Shown: one piece after another, positions 1 to 6,357 of the stretch
How positions within the stretch are numbered: the stretch's first letter is position 1
Layout of the letters: each line of letters starts with the position of its first letter
Assembly (NCBI GenBank): GCA_002483395.1
Contig: DLHV01000159.1
Coordinates: forward strand, 283-10,770
Origin: Chloracidobacterium sp. UBA7659
Lineage (GTDB): Bacteria > Acidobacteriota > Blastocatellia > Pyrinomonadales > Pyrinomonadaceae
Direction: 5' to 3'
DNA length: 10,488 bases
Notes under the pieces: generated by a model
The model's input: only the letters and a program-made list of their open reading frames with translations
Told to the model about the DNA's origin: nothing
Database searches by the model: none
Program-made: the position numbers and the translations under genes

Positions 1-142
1 GCCGCATTGAACTGTCGGCCCGGTTTAGCTGGTAGTAAACCGCGAATGCGGTATGGTTTAGGGGGACGGATGAGTTTTTAATATCATTCGTCTCCCTTAT
101 TTGTTTTCAGCTTGTATGACGGAAAATGCGGCCTGTTCCGTC
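1..142. other. Gene-free region rich in inverted repeats; possible structured RNA or 3' UTR
   Basis: No coding frame is supported here. Several perfect complementary arms are visible. GCCGCATT (1-8) can pair with AATGCGGC (125-132) or, almost as well, with 45-52. CGGTTTA (21-27) pairs with TAAACCG (36-42). GACGGAA (118-124) pairs with TTCCGTC (136-142). GGCG/CGCC (156-159/165-168) is a further small stem just beyond. The arrangement could be the 3' end of a structured RNA or the 3' UTR of a gene lying left of the window. I do not recognise a named RNA family, and the strand is not determined because the left side is cut off. Confidence 0.3.
60..108 (+). terminator. Terminator-like hairpin with T-rich tail
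   Basis: Positions 60-73 pair with 84-97 over 14 base pairs, two of them G-T wobbles, around a 10-base loop. The T-rich stretch TTATTTGTTTT follows directly. This is the shape of a rho-independent terminator on the plus strand, presumably ending a transcript that enters from left of the window. It could also be part of the structured region around it. Confidence 0.5.
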
Positions 143-182
143 GGACTGACTGACAGGCGCTAATCGCCAACCACCTTTTGGC

Positions 183-211
183 TTATATTTCTGCCGAAAC
201 CGAAGTATAAT
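183..211 (+). promoter_or_regulatory. Candidate promoter for the TPR gene
   Basis: A perfect TATAAT lies at 206-211, about 40 bases ahead of the TPR gene start. The -35 region at a 17-base spacing (TTATAT, 183-188) is poor, so the call rests mainly on the -10 box. The gene has a plausible Shine-Dalgarno sequence, GGAG at 241-244, seven bases before its ATG. Confidence 0.4.
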
Positions 212-251
212 ATTCGCGGTTTTGAATACCGATACACCCCGGAGTTAGAAG

Positions 252-1535
252 ATGATACAGAGAATACTACCGTTGATAGTACTTATGCTGGCGCTCGCGG
301 CCCCGAGCCTTGCGCAAACGGCCACCCAGATATTTGACCAGGCAAGGCAGGATTATTCCGCCAAACGTTACCAGACGGCGGCTGATGGGTTTTCCCGCTA
401 TACTCAGTTGGTTCCAACTGATTCGGGTGGATTTTATAACCTCGGGCTGAGCTACTATTTTTTGCAGCGGTATAACGACGCCCTGGCTCCGTTCAAAGAA
501 GCCGTTCGACTAAAACCGGATAGCTATAACGGGTGGGTTTATCTTGGCAATTCGTATGACTTATTGTCCCGATACAGCGAAGCTGTCAGTGCCTACCAAT
601 CGGCGGTCCGGCTACAGCCAAACAATCCTTCAGCGCACAAAGAACTTGGTTTTGCGCACTATAGTGCCAAAAAATATGAGGATGCCGAAAAGTCCTTTCG
701 CCAGGCATCTCAGCTAAATCCGGGCGATGCCTCTTTGCATTACCGGCTCGGTTTGACGCTCTATGCCTTAATTCGTTATGGCGAGGCCATGGCCGAAGCC
801 CGCGAAGCCATCCGCCTCGACCCAGGCGATGCCTACTCGCACTCCCTTTTAGGAGATGCTTTCTATAGTGTAAAACAGTACACCGAAGCGATCGGTGCCT
901 ACAAAGAATCAATCAGGCTCAAGCCGGACAATTCATCGGTTCAGTATTATATTGGCCAATCCTACTATGGCCTGAAACGGTATAAAGACTCCATCCCTGC
1001 TTTTCAGGAAGCTGCCCGGCTCAAACCTGACCACTATGATGCCTGGGTTTATCTTGGTAACTCGCTCGACTATGAAAGTCGTTTGACCGAGGCCATAGTC
1101 GCCTATCAAGCCGCGCTAAAGCTAAAACCCGATAGCGCCGGTGCCTACGCTGAACTGGGCGTAGCTTATAACAGGGCACAGAATTACATAGAAGCCGAAA
1201 AATACGCCCGCGAGGCCGTCAAAAGAAAACCGGACTATGCCAAGTATCAGATGGACCTCGGAATGAATCTGCGCCACCTGAAGCGTTATACCGAGGCTTT
1301 GGCCGCCTGCAACGAGGCTATTCGCCTGTCACCGGATTATGCCGATGCGTATTATGAGCTTGGGCTTCTCTATGTAGATATGCGCGATCAGGCGCGAGCT
1401 GCGCGGAAAACCGTGGCCTCCAACGGCTATGAACTAAAAGCAAAGGAGCAGGTCACAAAATTACAGTCCATTGACCCGGACATGGCGCAAAAGCTAAACG
1501 ACAAGATTACGCCTCCGGTAAAGCCGAAAGCATAG
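252..1535 (+). CDS. Secreted tetratricopeptide-repeat (TPR) protein
   Basis: The 427-residue product has an N-terminal signal peptide (hydrophobic residues 5-18, likely cleavage after SLA at 19-21). From about residue 24 to 395 it is almost entirely TPR units of 34 residues, roughly eleven in a row, each with the usual small/aromatic pattern and ending near L-K/Q/N-P. A short charged tail with a proline- and lysine-rich end (PPVKPKA) follows. TPR arrays form a superhelical scaffold for protein binding; this one should act in the periplasm or at the cell surface. No enzymatic domain is visible. The ATG at 252 gives a good signal peptide and is preceded by GGAG. Repeats two to five resemble repeats seven to ten more than their neighbours, suggesting a block duplication. 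TPR identity is certain; partner and pathway are unknown. Confidence 0.93.
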   Translation: MIQRILPLIVLMLALAAPSLAQTATQIFDQARQDYSAKRYQTAADGFSRYTQLVPTDSGGFYNLGLSYYFLQRYNDALAPFKEAVRLKPDSYNGWVYLGNSYDLLSRYSEAVSAYQSAVRLQPNNPSAHKELGFAHYSAKKYEDAEKSFRQASQLNPGDASLHYRLGLTLYALIRYGEAMAEAREAIRLDPGDAYSHSLLGDAFYSVKQYTEAIGAYKESIRLKPDNSSVQYYIGQSYYGLKRYKDSIPAFQEAARLKPDHYDAWVYLGNSLDYESRLTEAIVAYQAALKLKPDSAGAYAELGVAYNRAQNYIEAEKYAREAVKRKPDYAKYQMDLGMNLRHLKRYTEALAACNEAIRLSPDYADAYYELGLLYVDMRDQARAARKTVASNGYELKAKEQVTKLQSIDPDMAQKLNDKITPPVKPKA

Positions 1536-1629
1536 TTTTGGATTTTGAATTACCGATTGCGATTGAGGGCTGTGTCGTCGGCAGCGTCTGCGTTAGCAGA
1601 TTCAATTTAGCTGGTAACGCCAACTCGCT

Positions 1630-1635
1630 TATAAT
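1630..1635 (+). promoter_or_regulatory. Possible -10 box upstream of the LolA-like gene
   Basis: TATAAT occurs 82 bases before the preferred ATG of the next gene. The base stretch at a 17-base spacing (TTAGCT, 1607-1612) is a weak -35. If this promoter is real, the hairpin at 1646-1684 lies in the 5' leader of the downstream gene. Confidence 0.3.
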
Positions 1636-1645
1636 AATGAAACGA

Positions 1646-1684
1646 AAAAAAGGTGAGAGCGTATAAGAATTCATCTCCTTTTTT
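1646..1684. terminator. A/T-flanked hairpin between the TPR and LolA-like genes
   Basis: AAAAAAGG (1646-1653) pairs with CCTTTTTT (1677-1684), and after a two-base bulge AGA can pair with TCT (1674-1676). The A-run on one side and T-run on the other give it the look of a bidirectional intrinsic terminator, although the G/C part of the stem is short. It lies about 110 bases after the TPR stop and 33 bases before the next ATG. Confidence 0.4.
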
Positions 1685-1716
1685 GATTTCGATATCTCTT
1701 TTTGGGTGTTGGATTT

Positions 1717-2469
1717 ATGAATAAATCAATTGGTTTGGTCGTGTCGATCGCTATATTATGTCTCAGTTCTTTTTCGCAGAACGACGCCACACCGAAACGA
1801 TCGGCTCCTGACAAACCGATTGCTGCGGCCGTGGTCAACGCTCAATTGGAAATGGCAAAAGCGACTCTGGCCGCCCACGGCGGAGATAAGCTCAAGGCGA
1901 TGAAAACGCTTGTCGTCAAAGGTTCTGTCGAAGTGACGACATCAGCAATCGCCCAGGCGATTCCGGCTACTTTCATCACTATTTATTCGGGTGAAAAGTA
2001 CCGGATCGAGATCGCTAATCCTTTTCAGCCGCTCAAGCAGGTATTCGACGGTACGCAAACATCCTCGACGATTCAGGGCGGTTTTACGCTGCCGCCGATA
2101 AACCGGCTGGGCTTCCCGCTGCTGCCGCGCCTGGGTGAACAGGGTTTTATCATCACCGCATTGCCGGAGTCGAACAAGAAAAAGAAGGGATTTCGGATGA
2201 CCTCTCCCGAAGGTTTTTATACCGATTTCTATCTTGACGAGAAAACAAATCAAATCAAGGGATACGAGTCGACGTATGAAATTAGCGGAAGATCGGTGAC
2301 GACATCGGTCGAAATAGATAAATACCGTGTTGTTGACGGAATTACAATACCGGAGAGGTACGCACAGCGGTTCGATACCGAACAGTTGACTGTCTATGCA
2401 AACTTTAAGGCAAAAGAAATACTCGTTAATTCAGAAGTGAAGGACAGTATCTTCTCATTGGCGGATTAG
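1717..2469 (+). CDS. Secreted protein resembling the LolA/LolB-type lipoprotein-sorting fold
   Basis: The 250-residue product begins with a signal peptide (lysine at 3, hydrophobic stretch about 5-18). The residue before the cysteine does not fit a lipobox, so it is probably a soluble exported protein. The region AAHGGDKLKAMKTLVVKG, near residues 52-69, is typical of secreted proteins with a LolA-like half-barrel (helix, GG turn, then 'G.v' strands). Alternating strands follow, with DGITIPERYAQRF and a final 'IFSLAD', all common in this loose family. LolA-fold proteins bind lipid or hydrophobic ligands in the periplasm, but most members like this one have no known role. I chose the ATG at 1717 over the in-frame TTG at 1702, because the latter only adds five residues before the signal peptide and has no better ribosome site. 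The CDS is certain; the fold assignment is moderate. Confidence 0.75.
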   Translation: MNKSIGLVVSIAILCLSSFSQNDATPKRSAPDKPIAAAVVNAQLEMAKATLAAHGGDKLKAMKTLVVKGSVEVTTSAIAQAIPATFITIYSGEKYRIEIANPFQPLKQVFDGTQTSSTIQGGFTLPPINRLGFPLLPRLGEQGFIITALPESNKKKKGFRMTSPEGFYTDFYLDEKTNQIKGYESTYEISGRSVTTSVEIDKYRVVDGITIPERYAQRFDTEQLTVYANFKAKEILVNSEVKDSIFSLAD

Positions 2470-2480
2470 TTTTCTAATTC

Positions 2481-2517
2481 CTAAAGCCTGCTTAAAGCAG
2501 GGACTCTGAACTTTTAG
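2481..2517. terminator. Hairpin between convergent genes, part of a short dispersed repeat
   Basis: CCTGCT (2487-2492) pairs with AGCAGG (2496-2501) around a three-base loop. An outer arm CTAAAG (2481-2486) can pair with CTTTTAG (2511-2517) with one bulge. The element fills the gap between the LolA-like stop and the epimerase stop and even overlaps the latter. It may terminate transcription from both sides, though no strong T-tract is present. Part of it (2495-2513) matches 9230-9257. Confidence 0.4.
2495..2513 (+). repeat. Short intergenic repeat, copy 1
   Basis: AAGCAGGGACT followed directly by CTGAACTT. The same two blocks recur at 9230-9240 and 9250-9257, where they are separated by nine extra bases. 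Both copies sit immediately after a plus-strand stop codon. Confidence 0.45.
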
Positions 2518-3470
2518 CCGCCGAAACGGCTTGATTTCCACCATTCGATAGTTTTTAGCAGACCGTCTTCAAGACCTATCAATTTCTGATATCCGAGCCA
2601 TTGTTTTGCACGGGTGTTGTCGGCCTGTGAGTGTTTTACGTCGCCCGTACGTGCTTCCAGATAATTCGCATCCAGTTGTGTTTGGCCTGTGATGTTTTTG
2701 AGAACATCAAGCAGTTCGTTAAGCGACACTTTCTCTCCATTCGCTGTGTTAATAACCTCGCCGATACCCTCAGACGTTTGAGCGGCGTTCAGATTCGCAT
2801 CCACCACGTTCGAGATATAAGTAAAATCGCGTGTTTGCTCCCCATCGCCGTATATGACGGGAGTCTGGCCCTTCATTAACGAGTCGATGAACCTGGAAAT
2901 AACACCGGAATACGCGGACGAAGGATTTTGGCGCGGGCCAAAGACGTTGAAGTACCTGAGCGAGATCGTCTCAAGCCCGTAAACCTCATTAAACACGCGA
3001 CAATAATATTCTCCGGTAAGTTTAGCCGCGGCATAAGGCGAGAGCGGTTCGGGCCGCATTGTTTCGACCTTGGGCAACACTTCCTGATCGCCGTAGGCCG
3101 AACTTGACGCGGCATAAATAAGCCTTCTGACACCGATGTCCTTTGCTTTGACGAGGAGATTGAAAGTACCGTTGACGCACGCCTGATGAGTTTCAAGCGG
3201 ATTTTCGACAGATCTCGGGACGCTTGGCAGAGCAGCCTGATGAAACACAATCTCGACACCGTCGATCGCCCGGAGCAAGGCGGCATCGTCGTTCAGATCG
3301 CCCTCGATAAAATCAAAATCGCCTGTGATCTCCTCAAGATTTTCACGGTAACCGGTCGACAGGTTGTCAAGAATATTTACCTTTGCGCCCTGCCGGATCA
3401 ATTCCTCGGCCAGGTTGGAGCCGATAAACCCAGCTCCTCCGGTGACAAGACATTTGGTTGTTAGGGACAT
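2514..3470 (-). CDS. NAD-dependent UDP-sugar 4-epimerase (GalE/WbpP-like, SDR family)
   Basis: This 318-residue protein is an extended short-chain dehydrogenase. The Rossmann motif GGAGFIG is at 11-17 and an aspartate at 35 fits NAD binding. The active site shows serines at 122-124, Tyr146 and Lys150 in SPYAAAK, and RYFNVFGPRQ at 172-181. The stretch QNPSSAYSGVISRF resembles the UDP-GlcNAc/UDP-GalNAc 4-epimerases of the WbpP/Gne type more than classical GalE. These enzymes invert C4 of a UDP-sugar through a 4-keto intermediate in the cytoplasm. Ser281 in GDVKHSQAD lies where, as I recall the WbpP work, a small residue lets N-acetylated sugars fit. It is 34 bases downstream of the UDP-glucose dehydrogenase gene and surely co-transcribed, so UDP-glucuronate as substrate is an alternative. 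Family certain; exact substrate open. Confidence 0.93.
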   Translation of the reverse strand: MSLTTKCLVTGGAGFIGSNLAEELIRQGAKVNILDNLSTGYRENLEEITGDFDFIEGDLNDDAALLRAIDGVEIVFHQAALPSVPRSVENPLETHQACVNGTFNLLVKAKDIGVRRLIYAASSSAYGDQEVLPKVETMRPEPLSPYAAAKLTGEYYCRVFNEVYGLETISLRYFNVFGPRQNPSSAYSGVISRFIDSLMKGQTPVIYGDGEQTRDFTYISNVVDANLNAAQTSEGIGEVINTANGEKVSLNELLDVLKNITGQTQLDANYLEARTGDVKHSQADNTRAKQWLGYQKLIGLEDGLLKTIEWWKSSRFGG

Positions 3471-3504
3471 ATCCGCTTAGAACTAAGACTGCCGCGGGCC
3501 TTTC

Positions 3505-4803
3505 CTATCGTCCGACCCCTACATATTCAAACCCAAGCTCACGCATATCGGCCGGTTCGTAAATGTTTCGTAGATCGGCGATTTTCGGCGACTTCAAAAG
3601 CTCTTTGACCTTTTCCATATCGAGCGCCCGGAATTGGTTCCATTCGGTAATGATGACAAGGGCGTCGGCTCCGTCGATCGCTTCGTATTCGTCTGCCGCG
3701 TACTCGATCCCATCGATGTAATGTTTTGCTTCGTTCATTGCCACCGGATCGAACGCTTTGACGCTGCCACCAAGGCGTATGATCGACTTGATTATATCGA
3801 TGGCGGGCGATTCGCGCATGTCGTCGGTCTCCGGCTTGAATGAAAGGCCCAAAACACCGATCTTCTTGCCGGCAATGTCGCCGACAAGGCCTTCTATCTT
3901 GGGGATCATCGCGTCGCGTTGACGTTCGTTAGCTTCGATGACGGCGTCGACGATACGAGTTTCAACACCAAACTGGTCGGCAACCGTCGTCAGCGCCCGC
4001 GTATCTTTCGGAAAGCACGACCCGCCGTATCCCGGTCCCGGATGTAGGAACTTGCGGCCGATCCGGTTATCCATGCCCATGCCGCGGGCAACGTCAGGGA
4101 CATCGCAGCCGATGGCGTCGCAGAGGTTAGCTACTTCGTTGATGAATGTAATCTTCGTTGCGAGAAAGGCATTTGCGGCGTATTTGATAAGCTCCGCCGC
4201 CTCCAGCGAGGTAATGACAATCGGCGTTTCGATCAGATACAATGGCCTGTACAAATCTTTCATTATATCGATCGCGTCCGATTCATTGCTGCCGATAACG
4301 ACGCGATCAGGCCGCATAAAGTCCTGAATGGCGGCTCCTTCACGTAGAAATTCAGGGTTGGAAGCGACACCGAATTCTGTATCCGCCGCAAGATTCTCGC
4401 CCACGAACTCACGCAGCCATTTACCCGTGCCAACCGGAACCGTCGATTTGGTTACAAGTACCTTGTAGCCGTTCATCGATTCCGCAACATCCTTTGCGGC
4501 CTGGCGATAAAAACTCATATCGGGCGTTCCGTCCGGCTGCGGCGGCGTGCCGACCGCAAGAAACACCACCAATGCCTGTTGGACCGCCGATCTGATATCT
4601 GTCGTAAAATGAAGCCGGCCCGCCTTAACGTTTTTTTCGACGATCTGATCCAGCCCGGGCTCGTAAATCGGAATAATGCCCTGATGTAATTTTTCGATCT
4701 TTACCGTATCGACGTCGACACATGTAACATCGACGCCAAACTCCGCAAAACACGCACCTGTCACCAAACCAACATACCCGGTGCCGATTACTGCAATATG
4801 CAT
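3505..4803 (-). CDS. ugd: UDP-glucose 6-dehydrogenase
   Basis: The 432-residue protein matches the usual length of bacterial UDP-glucose/GDP-mannose dehydrogenases. The N-terminal NAD domain starts with GTGYVGLVTGACFAEFG, giving GxGxxG at 7-12, with Asp30/32 for the ribose. NPEFLREGAA is at 149-158. Lys207 and Asn211 lie in AELIKYAANAF, and the catalytic Cys263 is in GPGYGGSCFPKDTRAL. GLSFKPETDDMRESPA, near 319-334, is the typical C-terminal domain signature. It oxidises UDP-glucose twice to UDP-glucuronate using two NAD+ in the cytoplasm, supplying acidic sugars for capsule, exopolysaccharide or LPS, or for conversion to UDP-xylose or UDP-galacturonate. The homologous UDP-ManNAc/GDP-mannose dehydrogenases are the main alternatives, but the overall pattern fits UDP-glucose best. 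It is the first gene of the pair with the epimerase. No clear Shine-Dalgarno sequence precedes its ATG. Confidence 0.93.
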   Translation of the reverse strand: MHIAVIGTGYVGLVTGACFAEFGVDVTCVDVDTVKIEKLHQGIIPIYEPGLDQIVEKNVKAGRLHFTTDIRSAVQQALVVFLAVGTPPQPDGTPDMSFYRQAAKDVAESMNGYKVLVTKSTVPVGTGKWLREFVGENLAADTEFGVASNPEFLREGAAIQDFMRPDRVVIGSNESDAIDIMKDLYRPLYLIETPIVITSLEAAELIKYAANAFLATKITFINEVANLCDAIGCDVPDVARGMGMDNRIGRKFLHPGPGYGGSCFPKDTRALTTVADQFGVETRIVDAVIEANERQRDAMIPKIEGLVGDIAGKKIGVLGLSFKPETDDMRESPAIDIIKSIIRLGGSVKAFDPVAMNEAKHYIDGIEYAADEYEAIDGADALVIITEWNQFRALDMEKVKELLKSPKIADLRNIYEPADMRELGFEYVGVGR

Positions 4804-4866
4804 ATGTTTATACTATTAAATTCAACGATCTAACTTGTAAAATTATTGCCGAGACGAAACAAAATT

Positions 4867-4900
4867 ATGCGGGTCACATTTCTAAAAACATGACCCGCAT
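4867..4900 (-). terminator. Intrinsic terminator of the minus-strand FecR-like gene
   Basis: ATGCGGGTCA (4867-4876) pairs perfectly with TGACCCGCAT (4891-4900), a 10-bp stem with a 14-base loop. Read on the minus strand, it is followed by AATTTTGTTT, a T-rich tail. It lies about 40 bases after the stop of the gene at 4939-5640 and separates it from ugd, which therefore should have its own promoter within 4804-4866. Confidence 0.75.
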
Positions 4901-4938
4901 TAGTTCAGATATTATAAGAACTGTAAGGACCGCTTATT

Positions 4939-5640
4939 TTAGCGGGTTGGGCTGACAACGATCGTGCCGCCGCCAGTTTCCGGATTATCGATTCCGAAGA
5001 AAATCGCCGTCCCCACCGGTCCCGCCGCTATAAGCAGCAGCCAAGGCCAACCGCCAATCGGAACCGGAGGTGCTGAGTTCGGGCGAAGACACGGCTTGCA
5101 GCCGGTCTGCGAAAGATTGCCGGCCGTAGCAGATGTGCCCGCAGCGATCTGCTTATCGGTCGTACCTTCTCTCATTGTGACCAAGCCTGTTGTGGCATCG
5201 ACGTGCGTGTGCGAACACTCTACTTCAACAAGAAAATTATCGGCTTGCCCGGAATCGGCAATTACCGTGGCATCTCTGGTGGCGACCGTAGTTGCAACAC
5301 CAGCTGCATTTGAAACCCGGGCTTTTCCCGAAGAAAGAATACCTACAATACTGTTGTCCGAAAAATTCAAAACCAAATTCGAATCCGCCAAGACCTCGAC
5401 GCGCCCTACCTTACCAAGACTAATCACCGCACTCGAATCCGCTCCGGTTACGATGGTGCTTCCGGAAATTATCGTAGCGTTAGAAACGGCTGTTTGTCCG
5501 TTGACCGTCACCTGACCGGTCACAGTGATCTCACCTGTCAGATCTTTCGGGGCCGCAAATGCAAAGGATGATGAGACGCAAAGCACGGCAACAGCGGTCA
5601 ATGAAGCAATGAACTTACGAAAACAATTTTTGACGAGCAT
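4939..5640 (-). CDS. Secreted FecR-like protein with C-terminal hydrophobic segment (longer paralogue)
   Basis: The 233-residue product has a signal peptide (likely AFA|A cut at 29/30). A beta-rich domain from about 35 to 175 has the FecR-domain rhythm: SGSTIVTGADSSAVISLGKV near 59-78, a G-L-S-S-G turn near 100-105, then 'V.VE...T.V...TGLVT...' and 'IAAGTSATAG'. A Pro-rich linker leads to a hydrophobic segment (about 198-216) and the tail TIVVSPTR. Cys142 and the pair Cys181/Cys184 could form disulfides or bind metal; they are absent from the neighbouring paralogue. FecR domains are known from periplasmic sigma-regulator proteins and from many secreted proteins of unknown role. No ECF sigma factor is nearby, so a FecI/FecR-type signalling role is not supported. 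A perfect AGGAGG (5651-5656) lies 11 bases upstream of the ATG, unusually strong for this window. Likely high expression. Function unknown. Confidence 0.8.
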   Translation of the reverse strand: MLVKNCFRKFIASLTAVAVLCVSSSFAFAAPKDLTGEITVTGQVTVNGQTAVSNATIISGSTIVTGADSSAVISLGKVGRVEVLADSNLVLNFSDNSIVGILSSGKARVSNAAGVATTVATRDATVIADSGQADNFLVEVECSHTHVDATTGLVTMREGTTDKQIAAGTSATAGNLSQTGCKPCLRPNSAPPVPIGGWPWLLLIAAGPVGTAIFFGIDNPETGGGTIVVSPTR

Positions 5641-5650
5641 TTAATTAATA

Positions 5651-5656
5651 TCCTCC
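5651..5656 (-). promoter_or_regulatory. Strong Shine-Dalgarno (AGGAGG)
   Basis: The minus strand reads AGGAGG eleven bases before the ATG at 5640. It is the best ribosome-binding site in the window and fixes the start of the longer FecR-like gene. Confidence 0.8.
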
Positions 5657-5669
5657 TGAGACAATTCTT

Positions 5670-5698
5670 ATAATACAAGCAATTAGGAACCATCGCAA
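5670..5698 (-). promoter_or_regulatory. Promoter of the longer FecR-like gene
   Basis: On the minus strand, TTGCGA (5693-5698) and TATTAT (5670-5675) are separated by 17 bases. A TG just upstream of the -10 gives an extended -10 element. The match is four of six and five of six to the sigma-70 consensus. The gene can therefore be expressed separately from the upstream paralogue. Confidence 0.55.
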
Positions 5699-5733
5699 TG
5701 GCCGAATGGTCCAAATACATATGGACAGACTAA

Positions 5734-6303
5734 TTATCGGTTTGGGCTGACAACGTCGTTGTTGTTAGATTGCGAAACTGCAACAATAACAATCACAACA
5801 GCAACCACAGCGACTATTGCCCAAACCCACGCCTTCGATCGGCGGACTCTAGTTTGAGCTTTTTCACCCGACGCCAGGACTTCGTCGCCAGCATTCAATG
5901 TCGTGGTATTCCCATCGATGGTCCTGATGTTAACAGTACCTAATGATGATAAGACCGTCAATCTGCCCGCGTTCAATTCTCCATTGACTGTTTTGTCGTC
6001 AAATGTGAGGTTTAGCGAAGAATTTGGGGCAAGCTCGATCTGACCGGCCTTGCCCATACTAATGACAGCGCTCGTCTCATCAGGTGTAGTAATCGTGCTG
6101 GAAGGAAAAATAGAGCGGCCGCTCTTAGCGGGCTCTCCGTTAACCAAAACGACCGGAGTTTCTCCGTTAATGTTTTTACCCGTAACAGTAAGCTCAGCAG
6201 CAATTCTTCCCGAATTTGCCAAAGCAACCATCGAAGAGGTTGTGAATATTGCAGCAAATACGCAAGTCGCAAGGACCTTGCGCATCCAAAGTTGACGAAT
6301 CAT
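5734..6303 (-). CDS. Secreted FecR-like protein with C-terminal hydrophobic segment (shorter paralogue)
   Basis: The 189-residue product has a signal peptide (cut near VALA|N at 29/30) and a beta-rich FecR-like domain about 34-147. SSTITTPDETSAVISMGKAG near 68-87 aligns with the neighbouring gene (shared STI.T..., SAVIS.GK.G). A GELNAGRLTV turn and TLNAGDEVLASG follow. A basic patch RVRRSK (152-157) precedes a strongly hydrophobic, Val/Ala-rich segment (about 158-176). The protein ends SQSNNNDVVSPNR, almost the same last six residues as the downstream paralogue. The two clearly arose by tandem duplication and diverged. AGGAG at 6308-6312 lies four bases before the ATG. No terminator is seen before the next gene, so readthrough is possible. 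Function unknown; the layout suggests an exported domain held at the membrane by its C-terminus. Confidence 0.8.
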   Translation of the reverse strand: MIRQLWMRKVLATCVFAAIFTTSSMVALANSGRIAAELTVTGKNINGETPVVLVNGEPAKSGRSIFPSSTITTPDETSAVISMGKAGQIELAPNSSLNLTFDDKTVNGELNAGRLTVLSSLGTVNIRTIDGNTTTLNAGDEVLASGEKAQTRVRRSKAWVWAIVAVVAVVIVIVAVSQSNNNDVVSPNR

Positions 6304-6357
6304 ATTTCTCCTGGTCTTACGCTGGTAGCGTTGATTTCAAAAACCAATGCTGTCAAA

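Noticed and set aside
19..45. tRNA-like D-arm motif (TTTAGCTGGTAG)
   Set aside because: No anticodon arm or T-arm (GTTCGA-type) sequence follows at the right distance. The 11-mer TTTAGCTGGTA also recurs near 1607 without any tRNA context.
1702..1716. TTG start five codons upstream for the LolA-like gene
   Set aside because: It only lengthens the region before the signal peptide, has no better ribosome site, and ATG at 1717 gives a normal n-region.
3938..4327. Plus-strand open frame inside ugd
   Set aside because: It lies wholly within the conserved catalytic region of ugd on the other strand and has no recognisable domain or ribosome site.
4964..5515. Plus-strand open frame of 183 codons opposite the longer FecR-like gene
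   Set aside because: The minus-strand frame has a signal peptide, a strong Shine-Dalgarno, a promoter, a terminator and a paralogue next door; the plus-strand frame has none of these.
5709..5726. GTCCA/TGGAC hairpin after the shorter FecR-like gene as a terminator
   Set aside because: The stem is only five base pairs and no T-tract follows on the minus strand.
6351..6356. Second TTGACA (minus strand) upstream of the shorter FecR-like gene
   Set aside because: No acceptable -10 box lies 16-18 bases downstream, unlike the TTGACA at 6381-6386.
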